From contig JABFVX010000377.1 in assembly GCA_013362555.1 (NCBI GenBank), positions 1 through 9,194 of the forward strand: a stretch of DNA of 9,194 bases, written 5' to 3'. Of the stretch, positions 1 to 5,926 are shown in pieces. Numbering within the stretch: the stretch's first letter is position 1; each line of letters begins with the position of its first letter. A program made the position numbers and the translations under genes. This stretch comes from Mycobacteriaceae bacterium (GTDB lineage: Bacteria; Actinomycetota; Actinomycetes; Mycobacteriales; Mycobacteriaceae). The notes beneath the pieces are model-generated. The model worked only from the letters and a program-made list of their open reading frames with translations. It searched no databases and was not told the origin of the DNA.

Positions 1-1175
1 TCCGGCGCCCGGGTGCCGACGAGGTGGTGCTCGCCGGGCGGGGCCGGGTAACGCACCCAGAGCCCGGCCAGCGCCCGCTGGCCGGCGTGCGCCAGCGCGG
101 GGATGCGCAGCGCCGCGAAAGCCGTGGCGTCGCGCGCCAGCCGAGCGGGGCCGGTCAACTGCGCCAGCCGCAACAGCCTGCCGGTGCCCCTGATCACCGC
201 CGAGCCGACCGGGCGCCGCTCGGTGTGGTAGGTGTCGAGCAGGTCGCGGCCGCCGACCAGCTGCTGCGCCAGCTTCCAGCTCAGGTTCGCCGAGTCCTGC
301 ATGCCGAGGTTCATGCCCTGGCCGCCCGCGGGGGAATGCTCGTGCGCCGCGTCGCCCGCCAGGAAGACCCGCCCGACGCGGTACTGCGGCACCTGCCGTT
401 CGTCGCTGTGGAAGCGCGAGCTCCAGCGGGGGTCGCGCATGCCGAAATCGGTGCCGAAGACCGCCCGCATGATCACCCGCACCTCGCCGAGGTCCACCGG
501 CGCGAACTCGTCCTGCCACTGCTGGTCGGTGTCCCAGGCGATCACGCGGTGGTAGCCGTCCCCGAACGGCGCGATGAAGGTGAACCGGCCGCCGACCGCG
601 CGCACCGCCGCACCGTCCGGCGGATCCGTCAGCCGCACGTCGGCCAACAGCACCGACTTGATCACGGTTCGCCCGGGGAACCGCTGGCCGACCAGCCGCC
701 GCACCGTGCTGGCGTGCCCGTCCGCGCCCACCAGGAAGCTCGCCTCCAGGGTTTCGTCGGTCGACAGCCGCGCGGTCACGCCCGCGCCGTCCTGGCTCAG
801 CTCGGTGAGTTCGGCGGCGCGCACGATGCGCACACCGACCTGGCGCGCCCGCTCCTCGAGCACCGCCTCAGTCTCGTATTGCGGCACGATGAGGACGAAC
901 GGGAACCGGCTCGGCATCGTGGACAGGTCCACCCGCACCGCGCCGAGCACTTGGGCCTGTCGCACCGGCTGCCCCCGCGCGACCACATCCGCTGCCAGAC
1001 CGCGCATCTCCAACTGCTCCAGCGTGCGCGCGTGCACGGCGAAGGCCCGGCTCAATGCCGATCCGCGCGCGTGCCGCTCCACGAGAGTGGTGGGAATGCC
1101 TTGGGCCGCAAGATCCCCCGCAAGCAACAGGCCCGTGGGCCCGGCTCCGACGACGATCACCGCACCGGTCGTCAT
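1..1175 (-). CDS. FAD-dependent aromatic-ring monooxygenase (partial, C-terminus cut by window edge)
   Basis: Group A flavoprotein monooxygenase of the PheA/TfdB/MhpA type (FAD_binding_3), expected to hydroxylate a phenolic or polyketide ring using NAD(P)H and O2 in the cytoplasm. Seen: N-terminal Rossmann motif GAGPTG at residues 10-15 with the ribose-binding VER at 32-34; the GADG motif at 150-153; and the second FAD motif GDAAHEHSPAGGQGMN at 274-289, followed by DSANLSWKL. The 391 codons present end at GTRAP, which in this family opens the C-terminal thioredoxin-like domain, so roughly the last 100 residues lie outside the window. The ATG at 1175 starts immediately before the Rossmann strand; its upstream ribosome site is weak. 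The gene is divergent from the phosphatase at 1292. The substrate cannot be told from sequence: it may be a catabolic phenol-type hydroxylase or a tailoring enzyme. The family is certain, the role is not. Confidence 0.9.
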   Translation of the reverse strand, partial: MTTGAVIVVGAGPTGLLLAGDLAAQGIPTTLVERHARGSALSRAFAVHARTLEQLEMRGLAADVVARGQPVRQAQVLGAVRVDLSTMPSRFPFVLIVPQYETEAVLEERARQVGVRIVRAAELTELSQDGAGVTARLSTDETLEASFLVGADGHASTVRRLVGQRFPGRTVIKSVLLADVRLTDPPDGAAVRAVGGRFTFIAPFGDGYHRVIAWDTDQQWQDEFAPVDLGEVRVIMRAVFGTDFGMRDPRWSSRFHSDERQVPQYRVGRVFLAGDAAHEHSPAGGQGMNLGMQDSANLSWKLAQQLVGGRDLLDTYHTERRPVGSAVIRGTGRLLRLAQLTGPARLARDATAFAALRIPALAHAGQRALAGLWVRYPAPPGEHHLVGTRAP

Positions 1176-1291
1176 TGTTCAACGGTAGCGCGATGACATC
1201 GCTCCCGGTTGAATGTCGCGATCTTCCGGAATGACCCGTGACGTGCGGTATCGACGGCGCTACTCGCCGCCGCGCCGCTAGGTTGGTGTGC
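1176..1291. promoter_or_regulatory. Divergent promoter region of the monooxygenase and phosphatase genes
   Basis: This 116-nt gap must hold both promoters. It contains a short inverted repeat GCGAT-GAC-ATCGC at 1190-1202, 15 nt upstream of the monooxygenase ATG, which could be a repressor half-site pair. It also contains an 8-bp palindrome TTCCGGAA at 1224-1231 and one unpaired arm of the hairpin repeat family at 1225-1247. I could not assign convincing -35/-10 boxes for either direction. Confidence 0.4.
1225..1247 (+). repeat. Single (unpaired) arm of the dispersed hairpin repeat
   Basis: The core GAATGACCCGTGACGTGCG at 1229-1247 is identical to the left arm of the complete hairpin at 1786-1836; over the full 23 nt only one base differs (TCCGG instead of TCCAG). 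The downstream sequence (GTATCGACGGC) does not pair back, so the second arm is absent. It lies between two divergently transcribed genes, so a terminator role is unlikely here; it looks like a decayed or half-inserted copy. Confidence 0.7.
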
Positions 1292-1780
1292 ATGCGGACA
1301 CTCATCCTCATGCGGCACGGCAAGTCCGGGTACCCGGACGGCGTCGCCGACCACGACCGGCCGCTCGCCGAGCGCGGCCGCCGCGAAGCGGGCCTCGCGG
1401 GCGAGTGGCTGCGCGCGCACCACCCCGACATCGACGCGGTGCTGTGCTCGACCGCGGCGCGCACCCGCGAAACTCTCGAGGCCACCGGCGTCACCGCCCC
1501 CGCCGCCTTCGAAGCGGGCATCTACGAAGCCTCTCCGCACACGCTCATCGACCTCGTCCGCCTCGTCGACGACAGTGTCCACACCCTGCTGGTCATCGGC
1601 CACTCCCCCGGAATGCCTTGGACCGCATGGGAATTAGCCGCCAACCGGGAGTCGCCCGCCGCCGACGCGCTGAGCGCCAAATTCCCCACCTCTGCCCTCG
1701 CCGTGCTCGAATTCGACCGCGGCTGGCTCGACCTAGACCCCGGCGCCGCCGACCTCACCGCCTTCCACATCCCCCGCTGA
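1292..1780 (+). CDS. SixA-like histidine phosphatase family protein
   Basis: Small cytoplasmic phosphatase of the phosphoglycerate-mutase/histidine phosphatase superfamily, 162 residues, the usual size for SixA-type members. Seen: the catalytic RHG at residues 8-10 (LILMRHGKS) with His9 as phospho-acceptor; Arg57 in the CSTAARTRET segment, which holds the phosphate; the acid in IYEAS (E79); and the second catalytic His104 in VIGHSPG. The ATG at 1292 puts the RHG motif next to the N-terminus as expected, with AGG about nine bases upstream. An extension to an ATG at 1238 would add an Arg-rich tail and is unlikely. It ends 5 nt before a perfect hairpin shared with the convergent lipase gene. The substrate is unknown: phosphohistidine proteins and small phosphorylated metabolites are both possible in this family. 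Confidence 0.9.
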   Translation: MRTLILMRHGKSGYPDGVADHDRPLAERGRREAGLAGEWLRAHHPDIDAVLCSTAARTRETLEATGVTAPAAFEAGIYEASPHTLIDLVRLVDDSVHTLLVIGHSPGMPWTAWELAANRESPAADALSAKFPTSALAVLEFDRGWLDLDPGAADLTAFHIPR

Positions 1781-1785
1781 ACCCC

Positions 1786-1836
1786 TCCAGAATGACCCGT
1801 GACGTGCGTTGAGCGCACGTCACGGGTCATTCTGGA
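1786..1836. repeat. Perfect palindromic hairpin (copy 1), likely bidirectional terminator
   Basis: Perfect inverted repeat with 23-nt arms and a 5-nt loop TTGAG at 1809-1813; the left-arm core is GAATGACCCGTGACGTGCG. It exactly fills the gap between two convergent genes: 5 nt after the phosphatase stop and 5 nt before the lipase stop. There is no T-tract on either side, so it would be a tail-less actinobacterial type of terminator. This is the least degraded copy of the dispersed family seen at 4834-4896, 7084-7134, 8212-8252 and 9056-9110. Confidence 0.85.
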
Positions 1837-1841
1837 CTGGC

Positions 1842-3092
1842 CTAAAGGCTGCCTGCGCCGCCGACCAGCCAGGGGTTGAAGGTGCACACCGGCCGGTGGT
1901 TGCCTGCCGGATCGAGCGCGCGCCGGATGACCGACAGCGCCCGCGGGGAGTACTGCATCGTCAGGTGGTCGGACAGGTCCTGCTCACAGCCGTCCTGGAG
2001 GGTCACGTTAGTGACCGTCGCGCCCGGACCCGGGTTCAGGAAGGTCAGCGGGTACGGGTTGGTGACCTCGTCGTACCTCGTGGCGATCACCGTGTAGTCG
2101 GTGCCCGGGACAGTATCGCCGCCCGCGTTGACCTTGTGGATGAAGGTCGAGCCGACCGTCTGCTGAATGCCCGCGTGTCCGACGAAGACCTCCACCAGGC
2201 CGAGCACGTCGATGCCGAGGTTGTTGACAGCCCGCCCCAATGCGCCGATGCCGACCAGCGCGGTGCCGTGATGGGTAGAACCCATGGTGACCATCTTCTT
2301 CACCTTGCCCTGGCCGCCCGCGAACTTCTGGTAATACCGCGCCATCACCCCGCCCTGCGAGTGCGCGATCATGTCGACCTGTTGCGTGCCGGTGGCCGCG
2401 AGCACCCGGTCCACGAACTGACTCAGCTGCTTGGCCGAATCCTCGATGTACCCGGTGCCGTTGATCCCGGGCAGGATCGGGCCGAGTCCGCCGCCTTGAA
2501 CAAGGTTGGACTGCCCGTAGTTCAGCGCGAACAGGCAGTATCCGTCCTTCTTCAACTCCGGCGCCAGGTAAGCGGCGCCGTTGTAGGCGTTCATCCAGGT
2601 GCCGTGCACCAACACCACCGGCCGCGGGTGCGCCGCACTGGGCTTGCAGTTCCAGTCGTTGGTGCCGGGAGCTCCCGCGTTCGGGTTGAACAGCCCGTAG
2701 GTGAACGCGCCTACCCAGGATGTCATCGCTGGGCCGTACCCGGACGGGACGGAGTAGTGCCCGCCGGCGGAACCGGTGCTGCTGCCCGAACCGCCGTAGC
2801 AGTCGCCCGACCCGTTGCCCGATCCCGCGCCGCTGCCGGATGTGCAGGCCGATCCGGTGGAGTCGGCACTGCCCGAATCCGCGACGGCCCGGACCACCTC
2901 CCCTTTCGGAGTGCGATGCAGGCCGGCCGAAATATAGTCGGCCAGTTGCTGTTCAGTCACCGGTGCGGACGGATCGGCGCCCGGGCCCGGCGCGGCATAC
3001 GCGCCGCCGTATGCACCGAGACCGACGGCGAGAATCGACGCCGCCACGACGATCGCGGCTTGCACCCCGCTCCGGCGAGTGGACTGTTTCAT
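1842..3092 (-). CDS. Secreted class 2 (alpha/beta-hydrolase) lipase
   Basis: Exported triacylglycerol lipase or esterase of the class 2 lipase family (Bacillus LipA/EstA-like), 416 residues. Seen: a Sec signal peptide (MKQSTRRSG, then a hydrophobic stretch about 11-30, probable cleavage after AYA at 31-33); a low-complexity Ser/Gly-rich linker at about 73-112; the oxyanion-hole motif HGTW at 163-166; the nucleophile elbow AHSQGG with Ser245 (Ala in the first position, as in LipA-type lipases); probable acid Asp341 in YDEVTNPY; and His376 in SDHLT. Six cysteines (83, 98, 149, 186, 369, 403) could form disulfides, fitting export. The start at 3092 is supported by AGGAAGG six bases upstream. An upstream extension would bury the signal peptide. 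It is monocistronic, convergent with the phosphatase. Physiological substrate unknown. Confidence 0.92.
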   Translation of the reverse strand: MKQSTRRSGVQAAIVVAASILAVGLGAYGGAYAAPGPGADPSAPVTEQQLADYISAGLHRTPKGEVVRAVADSGSADSTGSACTSGSGAGSGNGSGDCYGGSGSSTGSAGGHYSVPSGYGPAMTSWVGAFTYGLFNPNAGAPGTNDWNCKPSAAHPRPVVLVHGTWMNAYNGAAYLAPELKKDGYCLFALNYGQSNLVQGGGLGPILPGINGTGYIEDSAKQLSQFVDRVLAATGTQQVDMIAHSQGGVMARYYQKFAGGQGKVKKMVTMGSTHHGTALVGIGALGRAVNNLGIDVLGLVEVFVGHAGIQQTVGSTFIHKVNAGGDTVPGTDYTVIATRYDEVTNPYPLTFLNPGPGATVTNVTLQDGCEQDLSDHLTMQYSPRALSVIRRALDPAGNHRPVCTFNPWLVGGAGSL

Positions 3093-3269
3093 GACAAGCC
3101 TTCCTAGCCATTCAGTGATTCTTTGCGCGACGCCGCGGACGAATGAAAACGTTCCCCCGCAACGTGACTGCCGCAAACGCTAGGCCGGAGAACCAGCGAA
3201 AGACCGACGATGAACCCCGATTAGGTGACGTTTCACCGGAAACCACTGTCGACCTGCTGATCCGACACT
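3093..3269 (-). promoter_or_regulatory. Lipase upstream region
   Basis: Non-coding stretch upstream of the lipase start, ending at the large hairpin. It holds the strong ribosome site just before 3092 and an inverted repeat GGTGA-CGTT-TCACC at 3224-3237, a possible operator about 130-145 nt upstream of the ATG. No clear sigma-70 boxes were recognised. A 65-codon plus-strand ORF here (3143-3340) runs into the hairpin and has no protein-like features. Confidence 0.35.
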
Positions 3270-3350
3270 GCCACGCGTTTACACCCGTAGCGCGCATCTA
3301 CACCCTCAGCAGCGGGTGTAGATGCGCGCTACGGGTGTAAAACGCGTGGC
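3270..3350. terminator. Very long hairpin downstream of the permease gene
   Basis: Inverted repeat with arms at 3270-3305 and 3314-3350 and an 8-nt loop TCAGCAGC. All 36 base pairs are Watson-Crick, interrupted only by one extra A in the right arm (in the GTGTAAAACGCG segment). Each arm carries TACACCC twice around an AGCGCGCA core, so the motif or its complement occurs four times (3280-3286, 3299-3305, 3314-3320, 3333-3339). It begins 14 nt past the permease stop on the minus strand, so it is probably that gene's tail-less terminator. Its sequence is unrelated to the GAATGACCC hairpin family, so it represents a second repeat type. Confidence 0.8.
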
Positions 3351-3364
3351 CTTATGGGGCTGGT

Positions 3365-4792
3365 TCAGCGCTCGATGATGTTGATGCCGAAATAGGCGAG
3401 GAAGACGACGGAAATGATCGGCAGCAGCAGGCCCGCTCCGCGGGTCGTGCCGCGGGACAGCGCGATGACGGTGTAAGCGATCACGCCCGCGCCGACGCCG
3501 TTGGTAATGCTGTAGGTGAACGGCATCATGACGATGGTCAGGAACACCGGGATGGCGGTGCCGAGATCGGACCAGTCGATCTTGGCGGCCTGTGTGCACA
3601 TCAGCGCTCCGACGATGACCAGTGCGGGGGCGGCGGCCTGCGCGGGCACCACCGCGGCCAGCGGCGCGAAGAACAGTGCGAGAGTGAACAACCCGCCCGT
3701 GACCAGGTTCGCCAGTCCGGTGCGCGCGCCCTCGCCGACGCCGGCCGCCGACTCGACGAACACCGTGCCCGCCGAAGAGCCGGTGATCCCGCCGACGACC
3801 GCGCCGAGGCCGTCCACGGCGAGAATCGGCCCCAGTCGCGGCACCGAGCCGTCCGGCCGCGCCAACCCGGCCTCGTCGGTGATGCCGAGGATCGTGCCCA
3901 TCGCGTCGAAGAAGCCGCTCAGCACCAGCGTGAACAGAATGATCGACGCGGTCAGCAGACCCGCCCGCGCGAACCCGCCGAACAGGTCGACCTTGCCGAA
4001 CAGGCCGAAATCCGGTGTGGCCACGATCTTTTCCGGGATCTTCGGCACCACTGTGCCCCACGACTTGTCCGACACCGTCGCTGTCGTGTTCACGACGACC
4101 GCCAACACCGTGGCGGTCACGATACTGATCAGAATCGCCCCGGGCACCCGCCGCACATACAGCACGATCATCCGCAGCAGGCCGGCCGCGAAGACGGCCG
4201 ACGGCCACGTCCGCAAGTGGCCGCCGGTCCCGAGCGCCAGCGGCGTGCCGCCGCCGGAGCTGACGAAACCCGCGTCCACCAGGCCGATCAGCGCGATGAA
4301 CATTCCGATGCCGACGACGATCGCGTGTTTGAGCGGCAGCGGGATCGCATGCATGATGCGCTCGCGCAGCCCGGTGACCGCCAGCAAGACGATGACGACG
4401 CCCTCGAGCACCACCAGGCCCATGGCCTGGGGCCACGTCATGTGCGGGGCGGCCTGGTATGCGATGACCGCGTTTACGCCGAGGCCCGCCGCGATCGCCA
4501 GCGGGGCGTTGCCGACGAGTCCCATCAGGACGGTGGAGATCGCGGCCGACAACGCCGTCATCGTAGTCAGTTGGGGGACTGACAGTTTGGCGCCCGTCAC
4601 GTCCTGGGCGCCGCCCAGGACGATCGGGTTGAGCAACAGGATGTAGGCCATGGCCACGAACGTGGTGAGACCGCCGCGAACCTCCCGGGCGACCGTGGTG
4701 CCGCGTCCGGTCAGCTCGAAGAAGCGATCCAGCGGTCCGGGCGTCGCGGCCCCGGCGCGTTCCGGCTCAGCCGCCGAGACGGGAGAAGGCAT
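3365..4792 (-). CDS. AzgA-type purine (adenine/guanine/hypoxanthine) permease, NCS2/AzgA family
   Basis: Inner-membrane proton-coupled nucleobase importer, 475 residues, usual length for the AzgA/PbuG group. Seen: the N-terminal family signature RFFELTGRGTTVAREVRGG followed by LTTFVAMAYILLLNP (about 23-56); GLGVNAVIAY (103-112), corresponding to the usual GxGxNAxxAY of transmembrane segment 3; FFDAMGTILGI (294-304); and GSSAGTVFVESAAGVGEGARTGL (338-360), the substrate-site region of segment 10, where family members usually read GTSTVTTxVESAAG. Many hydrophobic segments run throughout. I chose the ATG at 4792; a TTG at 4846 would start inside a hairpin repeat. No purine riboswitch or obvious leader is visible upstream. 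Substrate (adenine, guanine or hypoxanthine) is inferred from the family only. It stands alone, between hairpins at both ends. Confidence 0.9.
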   Translation of the reverse strand: MPSPVSAAEPERAGAATPGPLDRFFELTGRGTTVAREVRGGLTTFVAMAYILLLNPIVLGGAQDVTGAKLSVPQLTTMTALSAAISTVLMGLVGNAPLAIAAGLGVNAVIAYQAAPHMTWPQAMGLVVLEGVVIVLLAVTGLRERIMHAIPLPLKHAIVVGIGMFIALIGLVDAGFVSSGGGTPLALGTGGHLRTWPSAVFAAGLLRMIVLYVRRVPGAILISIVTATVLAVVVNTTATVSDKSWGTVVPKIPEKIVATPDFGLFGKVDLFGGFARAGLLTASIILFTLVLSGFFDAMGTILGITDEAGLARPDGSVPRLGPILAVDGLGAVVGGITGSSAGTVFVESAAGVGEGARTGLANLVTGGLFTLALFFAPLAAVVPAQAAAPALVIVGALMCTQAAKIDWSDLGTAIPVFLTIVMMPFTYSITNGVGAGVIAYTVIALSRGTTRGAGLLLPIISVVFLAYFGINIIER

Positions 4793-4833
4793 GCCCGGGA
4801 GCCTAGCGCCGCGACGGCGACGACCCGAGGAGG

Positions 4834-4896
4834 CAAACCTCCACAATGACCCAAGGCGTGCGCCCAGCGCACTTCACGGGTCATTCTGGAGGTTTG
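4834..4896. repeat. Imperfect hairpin repeat (copy 2)
   Basis: Inverted repeat with 29-nt arms (4834-4862 and 4868-4896) and a 5-nt loop CCCAG. Five arm positions are mismatched, all in the segment where the family consensus reads CAGAATGACCCGTGACG; the right arm keeps the consensus while the left arm reads CCCAAGGCGTGCG. The extra outer pairs (CAAACCT with AGGTTTG) extend the stem beyond copy 1. It lies 17 nt past the stop of the small membrane gene and upstream of the permease, so it may terminate the former. Confidence 0.75.
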
Positions 4897-4913
4897 AAAC
4901 CCCACCATCCGAG

Positions 4914-5114
4914 TCAGGTGAACACCAAACCGGCGGCCGCCAGCACCGCCACCACCCCGAGGACGACCATGGCGGCGGCGAGCCCGACCAGAAGCCACAT
5001 CAGCGCGAACACCAGCACCGGCGGTACGAGCACGGCGGCGGCGATGAACGGACTCTCCAACGAGGTCGCGAACGCAGAACGCGCCGCGACCCTTTCCAGC
5101 TTGCGACTCGCCAT
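4914..5114 (-). CDS. Small hydrophobic membrane protein, unknown function
   Basis: A 66-residue protein with no family I recognise. The N-terminal 20 residues are polar and basic (MASRKLERVAARSAF). The rest is one long hydrophobic block, PFIAAAVLVPPVLVFALMW then LLVGLAAAMVVLGVVAVLAA, readable as two transmembrane helices with a proline pair in the first and a short or absent turn. The start at 5114 is supported by GAGGAG nine bases upstream. The reading frame stays open far upstream, but that part is antisense or out of frame to the EBP-like gene. It lies about 100 nt downstream of the EBP-like gene in the same direction and could be co-transcribed. A 9-codon ORF with its own strong ribosome site precedes it. 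Confidence 0.65.
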   Translation of the reverse strand: MASRKLERVAARSAFATSLESPFIAAAVLVPPVLVFALMWLLVGLAAAMVVLGVVAVLAAAGLVFT

Positions 5115-5127
5115 GCTTGCGAGCTCC

Positions 5128-5157
5128 TCAGAGTGGTGGGTGGATGCGTGCCGCCAT
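5128..5157 (-). other. Possible 9-codon leader ORF upstream of the small membrane gene
   Basis: ATG at 5157 with a very strong Shine-Dalgarno sequence (AAGGAGGAG just upstream) reads MAARIHPPL and stops at TGA 5128-5130, whose last base merges into the GAGGAG site of the 66-residue gene. Such an arrangement could couple translation or act as an attenuating leader; the His-Pro-Pro near its end could slow ribosomes. It could equally be chance, since the strong site is only 3-5 nt from its ATG. Confidence 0.25.
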
Positions 5158-5183
5158 TCTCCTCCTTCTGTGGTGGAAATCAC

Positions 5184-5206
5184 GGACATTCCGAAATTGA
5201 ATGTCC
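5184..5206. promoter_or_regulatory. Inverted repeat between the EBP-like gene and the small membrane gene
   Basis: Perfect 8-bp arms GGACATTC and GAATGTCC around a 7-nt spacer CGAAATT, starting 9 nt after the stop of the EBP-like gene (minus direction). It is either a weak terminator stem (half its pairs are A/T) or an operator for the downstream small gene. Nothing in the sequence separates the two readings. Confidence 0.4.
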
Positions 5207-5215
5207 CGATGGCCT

Positions 5216-5572
5216 TCAGTAGGCGCCGCTCGCGATGAGCTGAGCCGCCAGGCCGATGCCTATCGCGGGGAACACGATCCACACCGAGTTCGACGCTCCG
5301 ACCAGCATCAGCACCCGGCCGAGCGGGTGGCCGCGACCGCGCTGATTGCGGAGGTAGGCAAAGAAATACGCCAGCGTCCCGTACAACATCTGGTAGAAGG
5401 TCGCGAGCATGACCATGCCCAGGGCGCGGGCAGGCACCGCCTGCCACGTCATCATCGCCAAAATGAACACACTCGGCAGCAGCGTGAAAAGCCCGTTGCA
5501 GACGTCGATGACGTACCCGTACGAATTCTGGTCCAGGTAGCTGCGGTCGAGGCGCGCATAGTACGACCACAC
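5216..5572 (-). CDS. C-terminal half of the EBP-like protein (helices 3-5), after the TGA
   Basis: 118 residues from a GTG at 5572, in the same frame as the upstream half and only six codons (PRYWYR) after its stop. The GTG has no purine-rich ribosome site, so independent initiation looks poor; efficient expression would need readthrough or restart. It carries the parts most like EBP: W-x2-Y-A-x2-D-x2-Y near the start, the QMLYG segment and NSVW in the last helix. It ends with GAY and TGA at 5216. Confidence 0.45.
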   Translation of the reverse strand: MWSYYARLDRSYLDQNSYGYVIDVCNGLFTLLPSVFILAMMTWQAVPARALGMVMLATFYQMLYGTLAYFFAYLRNQRGRGHPLGRVLMLVGASNSVWIVFPAIGIGLAAQLIASGAY

Positions 5573-5590
5573 GCGGTACCAGTACCGCGG

Positions 5591-5926
5591 TCACACTCCC
5601 GCAATGCCAGTGCGCGCCGCGAACATATCGCGCAGCGTTCGGTAGTCCGCCAATTGCTCACGGTGCCGGTCGAAGTCGGCCCGCACCTGGTCCGGATACC
5701 GCAACAGCACCAATTCCCAGCCGCAGACCAGCAGGTTGACGGCCAGGAACAGCTGCACCGCGGCCACCACCGGGTCGAAGCCGCGGACCACGGTGTGCGT
5801 CGCGACCCCGGCGGCCCACAAGCCCGCGACGAAAAGTGCGGGACCCCAGGCCGCCGCCCCGCCCCACCCCGAACGAACCAGCGGCGCAACGCGAGAACGT
5901 GCCCGGTCAGTGCGCGCCGTTGCCAT
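5591..5926 (-). CDS. N-terminal half of the EBP-like protein (helices 1-2), ends at the internal TGA
   Basis: 111 residues, translated with a good ribosome site (GGGAG, six bases before ATG 5926) from within the end of the Rieske gene. It ends in a cytoplasmic-looking charged stretch (RADFDRHREQLADYRTLRDMF), then GIAGV and TGA. On its own it would carry only the first two membrane helices. If the stop is real, this is the product made; see the whole-locus entry for the argument that it is half of a larger protein. Confidence 0.5.
   Translation of the reverse strand: MATARTDRARSRVAPLVRSGWGGAAAWGPALFVAGLWAAGVATHTVVRGFDPVVAAVQLFLAVNLLVCGWELVLLRYPDQVRADFDRHREQLADYRTLRDMFAARTGIAGV

Larger units (their letters stand above)
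5216..5926 (-). pseudogene. EBP-like (EXPERA-fold) five-helix membrane protein interrupted by an in-frame TGA
   Basis: Read through, this frame gives 235 residues plus one internal TGA at codon 112 (5591-5593); no frameshift is present. Five hydrophobic helices (about 28-47, 53-75, 138-161, 168-192, 206-232) match the topology and length of emopamil-binding protein, the Δ8-Δ7 sterol isomerase. Aligned by eye to human EBP from memory: NLLVCGW (64-70) with HLVIEGW; WSYYARLDRSY (120-130) with WKEYAKGDSRY; QMLYGTLAYF with QIYGDVLYF; NSVW (213-216) with NALW. Of EBP's reported catalytic residues, Asn193 and Trp196 are kept, Glu122 is Asp141, while His76 and Glu80 become Asn64 and Cys68, so isomerase activity is doubtful. 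The ATG at 5926 overlaps the Rieske gene by 20 nt with GGGAG upstream, implying coupling. It could be a recent nonsense mutation, a readthrough site or a sequencing error. Confidence 0.55.

Noticed and set aside
24..1188. Long plus-strand open frames (390 and 204 codons) opposite the monooxygenase
   Set aside because: Arg/Pro/Ala-rich translations without any motif; the minus strand over the same bases encodes a clear FAD monooxygenase. High-GC antisense shadow.
1209..1222. TTGAATGTCGCGAT resembling TTGAATGTCCCGAT at 5197-5210
   Set aside because: One mismatch over 14 bases is expected by chance among all pairs of sites in a window this long; the flanks do not align.
1809..3107. 432-codon plus-strand ORF opposite the lipase
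   Set aside because: Starts inside the hairpin loop and is antisense to a lipase with a full catalytic triad and signal peptide.
3143..3340. 65-codon plus-strand ORF upstream of the lipase
   Set aside because: Runs into the large hairpin, has no ribosome site or protein-like pattern, and its last third is hairpin sequence.
5591..5593. Selenocysteine at the internal TGA
   Set aside because: No SECIS-like stem was recognised downstream and the position aligns with no redox-active Cys in EBP-like proteins; nonsense mutation or leaky stop is simpler.
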